From Bettongia penicillata ogilbyi (Eukaryota; Chordata; Mammalia; Diprotodontia; Potoroidae): 64,000 bases of DNA. The DNA is taken from assembly GCA_023548195.1 (NCBI GenBank), contig JAJHZJ010000335.1, positions 6,521,047 to 6,585,046 of the forward strand, in the 5' to 3' direction. Positions 9,385-19,225 of this stretch are shown here, in pieces (position 1 is the first letter of the stretch; each line of letters begins with the position of its first letter). The position numbers and the translations under genes are program-made. The notes beneath the pieces were generated by a model that was not told the DNA's origin, searched no databases, and saw nothing but the letters and a program-made list of their open reading frames with translations.

Positions 9385-9385
<1 letters not shown>
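8913..9385. other. Repeat-free island, candidate conserved non-coding element
   Basis: No repeat is recognised. It contains a perfect MEF2-type site 'ctatttttaa' (9088-9097), homeobox-core words in 'tcataataattggag', and 'cattaaagccaatagtcatg'. Opposing frames of 94 codons (minus, 9232-8948) and 73 codons (plus, 8958-9179) look like chance products of repeat-free DNA. Regulatory function is inference only. Confidence 0.35.

Positions 9386-9386
<1 letters not shown>

Positions 9387-9420
<34 letters not shown>
9387..9420. repeat. (CA)17 microsatellite
   Basis: A perfect CA run, giving a poly-Thr-His frame by composition. Confidence 0.97.
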
Positions 9421-9423
<3 letters not shown>

Positions 9424-9709
9424 TTCCAGTCTACACGCTACCCTTTATCCCCCATGGAATTCTACTTGTAGGCTCAAAGAAAACATTGCAAACCAAGCTG
9501 ACAAGAGGGATGGAATTAGAAAATGTCCTCAACTCTTGTGGATAAAGAAGCTGCAGGGCTCCCAGGACCTGTTCCTAGACAAAGAATTTGCTACAACATG
9601 GCAGCTGCAGGAAGTCAGAGCTGAGGTTCCTTTCCTCCCTCTTGGTGCCATTTTGTCCTGTTCTATTTCCCCTGATTCCAGTTTTCTAACCATTCTTCAT
9701 AGGATTTAT
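9421..9709. other. Unassigned stretch
   Basis: No repeat or gene is recognised. The plus frame extending from the CA repeat to 9739 shows no known motif. Confidence 0.35.
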
Positions 9710-10095
9710 AGAGTAGAAGGAAATATAAAGATCATCTAGTCCAGTCTTTCCCTAATTTAATAGATGAGAGAAAACTTGAAATCACGGGGAGAGAGGTAGT
9801 AGCCAATATTGACATAGGCCTTTAAAGTTTGCAAAGCACTGTATATGTGATCTCATTTGAGTCTCCTAACAATTCTGGGAAGTAGGTGCTTATTGTTAAC
9901 TTTATTTTACAGTTGGAAAAACTGAGGCAGGTTGTGATTAATCGACTTGCCCGGGGCCACAAACCCAGTAAGTATTAGGGCCAGAATTAGAACTCAGGTC
10001 TTTCTAACTGGATCCAGCCTTCCAGCTATCCAAGATCACACAGCAAGATCTACTATGAATCCTTTAAGTCCAAACCTATCCCTCTTTCTACTGCA
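9710..10095 (-). mobile_element. MIR copies, antisense
   Basis: The plus strand reads 'gatcatctagtccagtcttt', then 'ctttaaagtttgcaaagcac', 'tgatctcatttgagtctcct', 'agttggaaaaactgaggcag', 'agaattagaactcaggtctt', and a last piece 'ccaagatcacacagcaagat'. This is a nearly full reverse-complement MIR with attached fragments. Confidence 0.7.
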
Positions 10096-10099
10096 TCAT

Positions 10100-10265
10100 G
10101 AACACTCTGGGCCTCAGTCATGACAACTGGGTTTGGATCTTGGCTGTTTCTTACTACCCATATGGCACTGAGCTACACGCCTCTCTGGGTCTCAGTTTCC
10201 TCATCTGTAAAAGAGGGGGTTCGAGAATGGATATCTCTAAGGTCCCTACCTCTCCCTCCTATGAG
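10100..10265 (+). mobile_element. MIR-type SINE, sense
   Basis: 'gacaactgggtttggatctt', 'gggtctcagtttcctcatct' and 'ctaaggtccctacctctccc' mark head, core and tail. Confidence 0.7.
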
Positions 10266-10299
10266 GATTCATAAAGGAAGTAGGGGGAGGCTTTAAAGA

Positions 10300-10555
10300 C
10301 TGTCTAAGCAACTCAACAGCACCCTGTGCTACATATATATTACATTACTTCGTTAAATGCTTTACAATTATCATCTCATTTGATTCTCATGACAACCCTG
10401 GGAGGTAGGGGTTGTTATTATCCCCATTTCAGTTGAGGAAACCAGGGGCAGAGATGTGAACTGCCCAGGGCCACCAGGTTAGTTAATTTCTGAGGCTGGA
10501 TTTGCACTCAGGATTGACTCCAGGTTCACGTAGCAGAGTGTCTGTACCATAGTAA
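10300..10555 (-). mobile_element. MIR SINE, antisense, near full length
   Basis: The plus strand shows 'attatcatctcatttgattc', 'cctgggaggtaggggttgtt', 'attatccccatttcagttga', 'gggccaccaggttagttaat' and 'tggatttgcactcaggattg'. This is the complete reverse-complement order. Confidence 0.75.
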
Positions 10556-10584
10556 GTGCTGAATGAATGTTTGTTGGTGAATAG

Positions 10585-10825
10585 GTTGCAGAGAAAGGGC
10601 AGCTAGGGAGTTCAATGGATAGCATGCTGGACTTAGAGTAAGGAAGACCCAAATTCAAATCCTGTCTTAGTCATTTATAATGTATAAATGGCTCTGGACA
10701 AGTCACTTAACTAACCAATTGAAGCCTCAGTTTCTTCATCTGAGTCTGCTAGGTGACGTAATGGATAGAGTTCGGGACCTGGAAATTTTGTGATTATGGG
10801 ATTAATGATAACTTACAGGACAGTG
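10585..10825 (+). mobile_element. Two truncated SINEs in tandem, sense
   Basis: The first runs from 'agggagttcaatggatagca' through 'aaattcaaatcctgtcttag' to 'cctcagtttcttcatctgag'. It is followed at once by a second head, 'gctaggtgacgtaatggata'. Together with the next element they form a head-to-tail SINE cluster. Confidence 0.65.
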
Positions 10826-11085
10826 AGGGCAACTAAGTGGCCCCATAGTGCATAAAGCTGTGGGTCTGGAGTCAAGAAGACTCATCTCCCTGAGTTCAAA
10901 TCTAGCCTCAGGCACTTAATAGCTGTGTGACCCTGGGCAAGTCACCTACCCTTGTTTGCCTCAATTTCTTTATCTGTAAAATGAACTAGAGGAGGAAATG
11001 GCAAACCACTCCAGTATCATTGACAAGAAAACCCCCAATGGGGTTATGGAGAGTCACACACAACAAAAACAACTGAACAACCTGA
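10826..11085 (+). mobile_element. RTE-tailed CORE-SINE, full length
   Basis: Head 'gggcaactaagtggccccat', then 'gagttcaaatctagcctcag', core 'tgtgtgaccctgggcaagtc', and tail 'ggaaatggcaaaccactcca', 'aatggggttatggagagtca' and 'aacaactgaacaac'. Same family as the copies at 6592, 18988, 36897, 57508 and 60674. Confidence 0.85.
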
Positions 11086-11289
11086 TGGCAGGAGGATGGG
11101 TAGGGTGGGGTGGGGAAAAATGACTTAAATGTTGAGAGGGATGTTACCAGCTATGGCTTCCTCTCTGTTTGGGTCTCTTTCTCATGGCACTTTGTACCTT
11201 TCTCACACGTCTAGGTCCCAAAATCATCACAGTTTCTGTTTTGTCTTCTGTACTGAAATGAGCAACTTTAAAGGGAGGAAACTTATTCT

Positions 11290-11510
11290 CTGGAAGAGGA
11301 GTCAGAAACTCAGTTCAAGTTCTGACTGTGGCACTCGCTAGACTGGTGACTTTGGCCAAACCAATGTCAAGCAGAGATAATGATACTGACCTCATGGGGT
11401 CACTGTGAGTTTCAAGTACTTGTAAATTGTCAAGTATCCAATATATTATTGGGTAATAAGAAGCGTCATATCTCAGAAAGAGTTTCATGAGAAGCAAATG
11501 AGATAATGAA
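11290..11510 (+). mobile_element. MIR SINE, sense, decayed
   Basis: 'cagttcaagttctgactgtg', 'gagataatgatactgacctc' and 'atggggtcactgtgagtttc' follow MIR order, including the 3' half after the core. Confidence 0.6.
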
Positions 11511-11574
11511 GGTAACCCTTTTTTGCGAACTTTAAAAGGACCATAGAGATGTAAAATAAATGCACAGGTTGCTT

Positions 11575-11785
11575 ACACTAGAATGTAATCTCCTTGAGGC
11601 TAGGCACTGGTTTGTTTTTCTTAACAAGAGTTCTTAACACTGTTTCTGGCACGTAGTAGCGCTTGGTGATTGATTGGTTGATTGACTAATAAGGTATCAC
11701 TGCCTCCACAGTCTTGTATTTAATACTTGGCACCATGAACATACTAGGTACTTAATAAATGCTTATTGACTGAATAAATGACTGT
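11575..11785 (+). mobile_element. Two L2/MIR 3' ends, sense
   Basis: 'aatctccttgaggctaggca' with 'ctggcacgtagtagcgcttg' and 'gattgattggttgattgact' is one terminus. 'atactaggtacttaataaat' with 'gcttattgactgaataaatg' is a second. Confidence 0.65.
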
Positions 11786-11934
11786 AACTGGTAGGTGCCT
11801 AAGGAATAGCTGTTGAATTCAATCTGATGTGAAGACTGACAATAATGATGAGGTGCTTGGCAAACACATGATGGCAAACACATGATGCCTCCAAGCCACC
11901 AAGGCAGAACAGGGAGCAATGTGTGGATGGTGTA

Positions 11935-12180
11935 GAGGCAGATTTCAATTGAATGTTTAGGAGAAAAAAACAATTTCCTGACAATTATAGATGTTGAAGA
12001 TTGGAATAGGCTGCCTCAGAAAATAGTGAGCCCTCTATCACTGGAAGGCTGCAAGACAAAGGCTGGAAGACCATTTGCTCAAGGAGGCTACAGGAGGGGA
12101 TCTTGTTCTGCTTGGGTTGGGTTAGATTGCATAGTGTCTGGAGCTCCTTCAGATGTTGGGATTCTGGACTTGGAGACATG
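11935..12180 (+). mobile_element. CR1/L3 LINE 3' end, sense
   Basis: 'tgacaattatagatgttgaa', 'ggaataggctgcctcagaaa', 'tatcactggaaggctgcaag', 'aaggctggaagaccatttgc', then 'ctccttcagatgttgggatt'. This is the short 3' UTR of CR1/L3, and antisense counterparts occur at 31890, 41330 and 61600. Confidence 0.7.
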
Positions 12181-12229
12181 GCCATTCTGAATCTGTTGTG
12201 ATAAATCTGTATTATAGGCTATTTTATTA

Positions 12230-12620
12230 TTTTTTATTAAAGGCCATTCCAGAAGAAATGTCCTTTTATTCTATTTGAGCACCCACAGTGCTTCTGTGAG
12301 AAGCACAGCTGTCACTGCCAGATTTCACTCGTTTTGTGGCCTAATTTCTCTCTGACCAAGGCCCCCAGGCCTGTGCTACCTTGCAGGGCTGCATTAAAAG
12401 AGCCTGGCCGCTCAGAGAGGATGATGCTGCCCTCCATCCTGTTGCCATAGAAACAAATGCATTTGGCAGAGGACAAAGCACAAGAGAAAGAGGAGACCAG
12501 GAGATGGACAAAAACTCACAAACGTGTTATGTGGTGTTGAAGAAAAGCCTCCTTCGAGGCTGTGGGGGCCAATAAAGGTTTTATTGCTACTTTTCTTTTA
12601 AAGGAAAAACTGTGCTGCAC
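12230..12620. other. Repeat-free island, candidate conserved non-coding element
   Basis: It contains 'gttgccatagaaac' (12441-12454), one base from an RFX X-box inverted-repeat consensus, followed directly by the palindrome 'aaatgcattt'. It also has 'ggccaataaaggttttattg' near 12568. The small 64-codon plus frame (12381-12575) has no known motif. Regulatory function is inferred from the lack of repeats and the motif content. Confidence 0.35.
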
Positions 12621-13194
12621 CCGTGGGTAGATGGATGGCTTGTCTTTGTTCTCCTGGAAACAGATGCCAGTCAATCACATCCTGGGAGCTGCTAAGCTCA
12701 ATGGTGTTGGCACAACTCAGCCACCTTCTCACCAAAGCTGGCTTGCAACTCAGGGACTGGGTTCTGAAGCCCTCAGTTTGGAGTCAGTCACTTCCTCTCA
12801 TTTCGTATATCCATCCCCTTCTCTCCACTCACAGTCACCATGCCAATGGATACCCTAAAATTAGTATTACTCTAATCAGCCTTTGATGTCACTGTGTCTA
12901 ACCCCTCCATAGGAAAGTTAAGATTAACTTAGAGACATGCCCATCAGTGGACAAAGTAGGTAGCAGGGGAGGCTCTTTCTACTCTGAATTCACCCCTTTC
13001 TTGTCCTAGGACTATGAACCCTTACTAGGTTAAAGAGTTTTTATTTTAAAGTCTCTTTGATTGCCCATGTGAACTGTAAGGTAGGGCTAAGAAGTCCCAT
13101 TCAGGCCCTAGAATGTCAGGTTACTAAGCTTTGGTCTTCTCCATAGAGAAGAGAAGATGCCCAGAAAATAGACCATTTCTTGTCTTTCTGGTAC
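12621..13194. other. Unassigned stretch
   Basis: Overlapping plus frames of 87 and 75 codons at 12623-12886 match nothing I know. No repeat is called with confidence. Confidence 0.35.
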
Positions 13195-13262
13195 ATGTTA
13201 GGTATTCAAAAAAGTTTTGGTGAATGAACATGTGGAATGAATGAATGAATGAATGATTTGCT
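13195..13262 (+). repeat. L2 terminus with (GAAT)n tail
   Basis: 'ggtattcaaaaaagttttgg' followed by a (TGAA)5-like run is the expected 3' tail of an L2/MIR insertion. Confidence 0.6.
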
Positions 13263-13319
13263 TTGTATCTCTAGAGGTGCTTGTCGCAGAGTAAGTGCAA
13301 TTCTTGCTTCTTTTCAAAG

Positions 13320-13590
13320 GTTCAATGACCCAGATCTATAATTCCAGCCCTAATCTCTCCTCTGAGCTGTGGTCTCGTATTTCCAACTGCCTAGTGAACA
13401 TTTAAAACTGGACGTTCTACAGGTAACTTGAACTCAACACATACAAATCAGAACTCAAGCTGTTTCTTTTCTGAGCTTTCCAGAGGCTGTCTCCATCCTT
13501 CACAGCCCTGAGGTCATCTTCAGCGGCTCACTCTCACCTACAAATGGAGTAAGTCATCCTTCCTTCCTTATCACTTGCATCTGTTCCCTG
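13320..13590 (+). mobile_element. L2 LINE fragment, sense
   Basis: 'ccagatctataattccagcc', 'gtatttccaactgcctagtg' and 'actcaacacatacaaatcag' followed by 'aactcaagc' match an internal ORF2-proximal part of L2. It is decayed. Confidence 0.6.
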
Positions 13591-13614
13591 ACCTCTCGAT
13601 CCTACTTTCAGCTG

Positions 13615-13890
13615 GGGATGATCCTGGAAGGCTCCATGGAGGAAATGGAATCTGAGCCAGACTGTAAAAGACTGTAGTGATAATTGGTGGGGGGTGTATG
13701 GTGGAATCCAGGCAGAGGAAATTGCTTAAATAAAATAGGATGACATAAATCATGTTCATGAGTTAGTGAATAAATTAGTTTGAGCAGAGCACAGGATTCA
13801 GAGAGGGAAGAAGCAGATGAGGTAGATTGGGGACCGGTTAGAGAAGGCCGTGGAAACAAGGCTAGGTGATGGAGCAGATGTTCATGTGCT
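13615..13890 (-). mobile_element. L2 LINE fragment, antisense
   Basis: The plus strand shows 'atggaggaaatggaatctga', 'ggaatccaggcagaggaaat', 'agaagcagatgaggtagatt' and 'ggttagagaaggccgtggaa', the reverse complement of the L2 ORF2 end. The overlapping minus frame (13958-13608, 116 codons) may be a remnant of this reading. Confidence 0.55.
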
Positions 13891-13949
13891 GTAGGACCAC
13901 AAACCTTCGCAATCCAGTTGGAGTTCCCCACTTCCTCTGGGAAGCCTTC

Positions 13950-13997
13950 TTTCACCAAACTAGAGCTAAGGAGGACCTTAGAGACTATCTAGTCCAT
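13950..13997 (+). mobile_element. SINE tail fragment
   Basis: 'gaggaccttagagactatct' plus 'agtccattg' is a short SINE-associated piece. A hAT element is inserted at its end. Confidence 0.45.
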
Positions 13998-15770
13998 TGC
14001 TTCTTAACTTTGGGTCCATGAACTATTTTTAAAATTAATTTTTAATGAATTAATTTTTATCCTAATGAAGATCTATCTTCTTTTCTTCTATTGGGAAAGC
14101 ACAAAAACACAAAATCCCCTGTTACAAATATATACAATCAAGCAAAACAAATTCCTGTGTTGTCCTGAAAATACATGTCTCAGTCTTCATTCTGAACCTA
14201 TCCTCTCTCTTTGGGAGGTGTGCAGCCTGTTTCATGGTGCATCCTTTGGAACCATGGTTGGCCATGGTGTTGATCAGAGTTCCTAAGATTGTCAAAGTTG
14301 ATTATCTTTAAAATATTGTTATTATGTAAATTGTTCTTCTGGTTCTGCTTACTTCATTCTGCATCAGTTCCTACAAGTCTGTCCAGATTTCTCCGAAATG
14401 GCTCCTTTCATTTCTTATAATGGTAGTATCACATTCATATACCATAATTTGTTTAGTCATTCCCCAATAGACAGGCACCTCCTTAGTATCTAATTCTTTG
14501 CCACTGTAAACAGAGATGATATAAATATTGTTAAACAAAAGTCCTTTTTATTTTATCTCCTTGGAGTATAGGCCTGGTAGTGGTATTGCCGGGTCAAAGG
14601 TAATGCATAGTTCAATAATTTTGGGGGCATAGTTCCAAATTGCTTTCCAGAATGGTTATACCAGTTCACACCTCCATCAATAGCACATTAACATACCTGT
14701 TTCCCCATAGTCTCTCCAGCATTTTGCATTTTCCCCTTGTTGGTAAACTTTGCTAATATGATGGGTGTGAAGTATATTTCAGAATTGTTTTAATTTTCAT
14801 TTCTTTAATTTTAGTGATGTCTATTAATAGCCTGAATTTCTTTCTCTGAAAATTGCCTGTTCAAAATCTTTGACTATTTATCCATTGGGGAATGGCTCTT
14901 ATTTTTATAAATTTGAATTCCTATATATCTTAGAAGTGAGACCTTTCTCAGAGAAACATCACATAGATTTTCCCCCATTTCCCCACTTCTCTTCTAATTT
15001 TAGTTGCATAACCTTTGAAATTTTATGTAATGAAAATTGTCCATTTTACCTTCTATGAGCCTTTTTATCTCTTATTGGTCATTTATTCTTACCCTAGCCA
15101 TAGACCTACTATCTAATTTGTTTATGATGTCATCCTTTATTTTTGAGTCATGTACCCACCTTTAAATGAAATTAAAGTGTGAGATATTAATAGGTCTATA
15201 TTTAGTTTTTACCTGACTGCTTTCCATTTTCCCCAATACTTTTTGTTTAATAGTGAATTCTTTCCCCAATAGCTAGGATCTTTGGGTTTATCAGATACTA
15301 GATTACTGTGCTCCTATATATTGTGAACTTCATCTGTCTTAAATCTCTTGACCAGTATCACATTGTTTTGGTGATTACTGTTTGTAGAACAGTTTTTTGG
15401 ATGTATTGCTAGACCCACTTCCTCTTTTTCCCTCTTTTTTTTCATAAATTCCCTTGAAATCCTTGACTTTTTGTTCCTCCGGATGAAATTTATTATTTTT
15501 TCTAGCTCTATAAAATAATCCTTTGATAATTTAATTGGTATGGCATTGGATAAGTAAATTCATTTAGACGGAATTGTCATTTTATTATATGATGAGTAGC
15601 AATTGACATTTCTCCAGTTTTTTATTTTTAAAAATATTTTGATAACTACAATTCGTTTCTTGTGTAATCCTATGTAGTTTATTGTATGCATTTAACAACA
15701 GTTTTCTAAGAAGGTGTCCATGGACTTCACCAGACTGACAAAAAAAAAGGTTAAGAATCTATGTTCTAGT
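13998..15770. mobile_element. hAT element split by a LINE-1 insertion
   Basis: The left half runs from 'cttcttaactttgggtccat' (13999) to about 14045. The right half starts near 15625 ('aaaatattttgataactaca'), continues through 'ttgtgtaatcctatgtagtt' and 'aagaaggtgtccatggactt' and ends 'aaaggttaagaat' near 15759. The left and right ends are inverted repeats of each other, and all internal words match the other hAT copies of this window. The missing middle is replaced by antisense LINE-1. Confidence 0.7.
14046..15624 (-). mobile_element. LINE-1 3' portion, antisense, with ORF2 C-terminal remnant
   Basis: On the minus strand this is the 3' end of a LINE-1. At about 14551-14604 a minus-strand frame reads FDPAIPLPGLYSKEIK, matching the conserved C-terminal ORF2 motif FDPAIPLLGIYP. 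Further plus-strand words identify the marsupial-type 3' region: 'ccaaattgctttccagaatg' (14635), 'ttatccattggggaatggct' (14878) and 'gcaaaacaaattcctgtgtt' (14142). The copy is 5'-truncated and has stops and frameshifts, so it cannot encode an active enzyme. Confidence 0.85.
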
Positions 15771-15879
15771 CCAAACCACTCTCTTGGGAGAGTGCCCCTA
15801 TTATAAACATGACAGATAACTTTTATTGCCCTTCCCTTCTCCTATGACAGTGCACACATAGATGCTTCACCTCTCAAAA

Positions 15880-15935
15880 GTTGTATGACCTTGGGCAACT
15901 GTCTTCCCTTGTCTAGGACTCAGAGGGTATTACTC
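15880..15935 (+). mobile_element. MIR core fragment
   Basis: 'ttgtatgaccttgggcaact' and 'tgtctaggactcagagg' form a short isolated MIR core. Confidence 0.45.
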
Positions 15936-16009
15936 TGTATCGTGAATAAGTACAATCATGGCATGGAACCCTCTTGTGTCTCAAGATTCAAGTTCATGAC
16001 CACTGTTTG

Positions 16010-16900
16010 ACCTTTAAAAGAAGGCTCTCCACAGCTTAGAGTATACTAGAGAGACAGGTCAGACAGAAAGGAAAGGGGTTCTCCAGTGATGTTGACTTGC
16101 TTCCCTGGGAGAAACATGCATAACCAGGTGTTTCTGCCCTATCGATTCCCTCCCTGTTCATGACCCCAAGATGGCAACAAACAGGGGTTGGTGGAAGAGG
16201 AAGCAGAGGACTTCTGGGTCAAGCCTGGAAGGATATGACAACAGTAGACCTGCAGAACTGTTCTTAGACAAAGTATAAGAGTTCCTGGTGCAAATCAAGA
16301 ACCTGACTTAAACCATGAGCTGAGGAAGCTGATGCACAAAGCCATCAGCAGGTAGAATAAATGCATATTCTGTCCTTCACTGGCACTGTGAGTTATTCAG
16401 ACAACGCAGGTCTGCAGAGCAACTCCCCAGTAAGCCCAAGGTTCTTTCTTTACTAGGGAGAGGGGGGCAGTCTAATAGGAGTTGAGAGTAACTATATAGG
16501 CTCCTAGGGAAAGTGGGATCCAGAAGGTTGATCAAACCTCTTATAACAATACTTATACTACTAAAAGTAGTGCTTTTCCCTTCCATGAGTACTCCTCCCA
16601 GGTTAAAGCTATAAGCTGAGAAAATTTCATAGGTTCTTGAGAAAGATAGATCCATTGAAGAGGGAAGAGGAGTTGATTTTATGGTTATTGGCTGGTGTGT
16701 GAGTCTTTTGTATTTTCTCTTAAGCGAAGAAGACCTGCCCTATTTTTGATGTTCTGTTAGTCTGAAAACTTGCATGGTCTGGGAATCTGATTCTGATGCT
16801 CCCAGAGGAAACTCTGGGTCAGGGTATAAGCCAAATGGAAACTTTTAGAGAGAAGCCCCAAAGGATGACCTTAGACTCAAGTCCAGAGTTGAGTATAGGA
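16010..16900. other. Unassigned single-copy stretch
   Basis: No repeat family or gene is recognised over about 0.9 kb. A minus frame of 92 codons (16655-16377) shows no motif. No clear LTR ends or tRNA genes are seen. Confidence 0.4.
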
Positions 16901-16919
16901 CATGGGATAGCATCTGTAG

Positions 16920-17095
16920 AATGAAGAGGCCATCCTAGGTGGCCGAGGGTCTTTTCTGGCTCTAGCATTGTCTATTCCATGTTCTAAAGTTCAGTGACAA
17001 TATTTTATGTTCTCAGATCTTTTCCAGGCCTGGCATTCTGTTCTGTGTTCTAATATCCCTTCCAGGTATGATGGTCTATGTTCTGTCCCCTCAGT
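16920..17095 (+). repeat. Degenerate 33-bp-type tail repeat
   Basis: A SINE tail ('gcatctgtagaatgaagagg') passes into imperfect copies of the unit seen at 25.6 kb: 'ctggctctagcattgtctat', 'ttttccaggcctggcattct' and 'cccttccaggtatgatggtc'. Spacing is irregular, so this is an old or abortive expansion. Confidence 0.6.
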
Positions 17096-17124
17096 CCACA
17101 CACAATCCCTGTCTGCCTTGATGT

Positions 17125-17270
17125 ATCTATCAATAAGATCAAATCAAATCAATCACAAACCTTTACTACTTGCCAGGGATTGTGCCCCATAGGCATGGGG
17201 GGGGGGGTCAAGGAAGATGAAAAGTCCCTTCTCCCATGGCACTTCCATTCATTTGTAAGAGTAGTATTAG
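17125..17270 (-). mobile_element. L2 3' end, antisense
   Basis: 'caatcacaaacctttactac' with 'ttgccagggattgtgcccca' and 'gaaaagtcccttctcccatg' matches the reverse-complement L2 3' UTR. A run of 11 G (17197-17207) interrupts it. Confidence 0.55.
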
Positions 17271-17439
17271 CTGTGTGCACCTCATTCTCTCCCCATAATG
17301 TCTGCACTGTACTGTCCCTTGGGCACATATTCTATGCCACACAGCTATCCCCTCTTGCAAACACTATAGCTTTTTTTCCCCTACATAATTCCCTTTCATT
17401 TCAGTTAAAGCCTCATGAAAGCCAGTATGTGAAAACAAT

Positions 17440-18110
17440 TAAGTTTTCATTTTAATTGGAAGCTTTTATTTATCCTTTTTTCCCTTATAAAGAAAGCAAC
17501 CAAGGAATTGTCTTCCTGCTGACAATAAACTGTTTGGCTGGCACTCTCTTTGAAGTACATAGATGCCTCCACCCTCCATTTGCTGTCCCCCACCCCCACT
17601 GCTCCATTTGGGAGGTGTCCCCAGACAACTGTTAAAAAACCCACTCATTCCCCAGCTCTGAATACCGGTGACCTCTTTCACCAAGGGCATTTCCAAATGG
17701 AAGCCCTCTATTCCCACACCCCCCTCCTCCCCACCCCACTCCCATGGCCCCAGGAACCTGGGCTCAATGACAGCACCGTCTGTCACGATGCCATTGCCTT
17801 CATTCACGGTGGGGAGGGAGAGTCAGGACAGGATGGCAAACACGGATTCATGAGTCTCATTAAGAGAAACGGCACCGAGCAAATTCATTTCTCCAGATTT
17901 TGCAAGGCTGGACTTTCTAATGACGCCATCATTAGGCAGCTCACTGATTCCCTAGCTTCCAAAATCCCTTCACCCTCAAGAGCTGGACTCACAAACATGA
18001 AGCCTCATCTCAAGTTGCCTGGAGCTCCTGGAAGAGGTAACAAAACAGTCTGTGCTCTCATCATACCCCTGGCTGCGCCTTCTCTCCTTATCTGCCTCTA
18101 AGAAGGCTTA
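17440..18110. other. Repeat-free island with a long open frame, candidate conserved element
   Basis: It has no recognisable repeat and carries the longest non-microsatellite frame of the window, 183 codons on the plus strand (17550-18101), opposed by a 113-codon minus frame (17807-17466). The translation shows no signal peptide, domain or motif I recognise, and the frame starts and ends without clear splice or polyA signals. The core at 17760-17970 has several TAAT-type words and 'gacgccatcattaggcagct'. It is more likely a conserved non-coding element than an exon. Confidence 0.35.
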
Positions 18111-18435
18111 CTCCTTTTTTTCTTCTCTTATTACTACTCCTCCCTCTTCCCCCTCCACCCTCATACACTTTCCTTCATTACTTATTTTTTTCTGAAAATC
18201 TTATCCATGCCACGTGCTGATTCTTGGGACTGATTAAGAATACAAGTAGCGAGGAAAGGAGGGGTCACAGACAGAGAAGGAATCCAGGGAGGGTAGAGGT
18301 GAATAAGGAGCAAAGTCTGAGGCTGCTGTCTTCAGTAAAGTAGAAAGGGGGGTCAGGCAGATTGACCCAGTGTGTCCCCAAGGAGGCCTTTCTGGCAGCA
18401 CCTACACAAGGTGTATGTTGGGTATTAGACTAGAA
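18111..18435. other. Unassigned stretch with a pyrimidine-rich start
   Basis: A C/T-rich segment (18111-18190) is followed by purine-rich DNA. Part may be an antisense L2 piece, but the match is too weak to call. Confidence 0.3.
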
Positions 18436-18439
18436 AGAA

Positions 18440-18560
18440 GGTTCTCAGGCTGAGAGCCTGGGATCTGGTGCTAGTCCTTTCCATGACTCACTGCATGATC
18501 AAGAGGAGGTCATGTTCTATCTCTTTGCTCACTTGCTCATGTGGAAAATCAGGGAGCTAA
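18440..18560 (+). mobile_element. SINE fragment, sense
   Basis: 'agagcctgggatctggtgct', then 'tgctcatgtggaaaatcagg'. A decayed MIR-type head and core. Confidence 0.45.
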
Positions 18561-18564
18561 AGGA

Positions 18565-18700
18565 TGGGTGATGTCCTGACTTGCACATGAATTGGATTGA
18601 AGTGAGGCAGGCTGTGCGCAGTCATCAGCCTCACTCTCTCCTCTAGCCATCAAAGACCAGTGGCAGGACAAAAGTCAAGAAAACAGGCAATGTTACGGAA
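18565..18700 (+). repeat. Interspersed repeat shared with 41.86 kb
   Basis: 'ctgacttgcacatgaattgg', 'gtgaggcaggctgtgcgcag' and 'tcatcagcctcactctctcc' closely parallel 41865-41950 ('gacttgcacttgactttgtt', 'gtgagggagggctgtgcagg', 'tcaccagcctcacttctcct'). I have seen similar text in marsupial DNA but cannot name the family. Confidence 0.55.
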
Positions 18701-18985
18701 TGACCAAAATTATCCAGGAAAAAGAGATGAGAAAGGTAACTCTCTCTCTTCTTTGCAGAGGTGGGCGACCATGGGGGTGAAATACTATATATACTAGTAT
18801 ACTCAGTGGATATGTTGGTTACTTTTGTCAGATTCCTTTTTTTTTTTATTGCCTCCTCTTTTTCTCTGTTACAAGGGTGGTTCTCTGGATAGGGGAAGGA
18901 GGAGGGTGATATATTTGGAAAAGAAGATAATATAAAAACAAAAGATATCAACTTGCAAACCCTATATTAATGCTCAATTGCATCC
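18701..18985. other. Unassigned stretch with short T run
   Basis: A poly-T run near 18836-18846 precedes purine-rich DNA. The 102-codon minus frame (18951-18643) over it is probably fortuitous. Confidence 0.35.
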
Positions 18986-18987
18986 CC

Positions 18988-19225
18988 AGTTAGGTGGTAC
19001 AGTGGATACAGCGCCAGATCTGGACTCAGGAAGACCAGAGTTCAAATGCAGCCTCAGACACTTCCTGCGTGACCCTGGGCAAGTCACTTAACCCTGTTTA
19101 CCTCAGTTTCCTCATCTATAAAATGGGTTGGAGAAGAAAATGACAAGCCACTCCAGTACGTTTGCCAAGAAAGCCCCAAATGGGGTCACCAAGAGGAGGT
19201 CGTGATTGAACCACAACAGCGTGGT
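18988..19225 (+). mobile_element. RTE-tailed CORE-SINE, full length
   Basis: Head 'agttaggtggtacagtggat', 'agagttcaaatgcagcctca', core 'gcgtgaccctgggcaagtca', 'ctcagtttcctcatctataa', tail 'tgacaagccactccagtacg' and 'aaatggggtcaccaagagga'. Confidence 0.85.

Noticed and set aside
10826..11085. tRNA gene suggested by B-box-like 'gagttcaaatc' words
   Set aside because: This word belongs to the tRNA-derived head of SINEs. No cloverleaf with acceptor and anticodon stems could be formed.
16010..16900. Possible LTR or endogenous retrovirus
   Set aside because: No paired long terminal repeats, primer-binding site, polypurine tract or gag/pol/env motif was seen here or elsewhere in the window.
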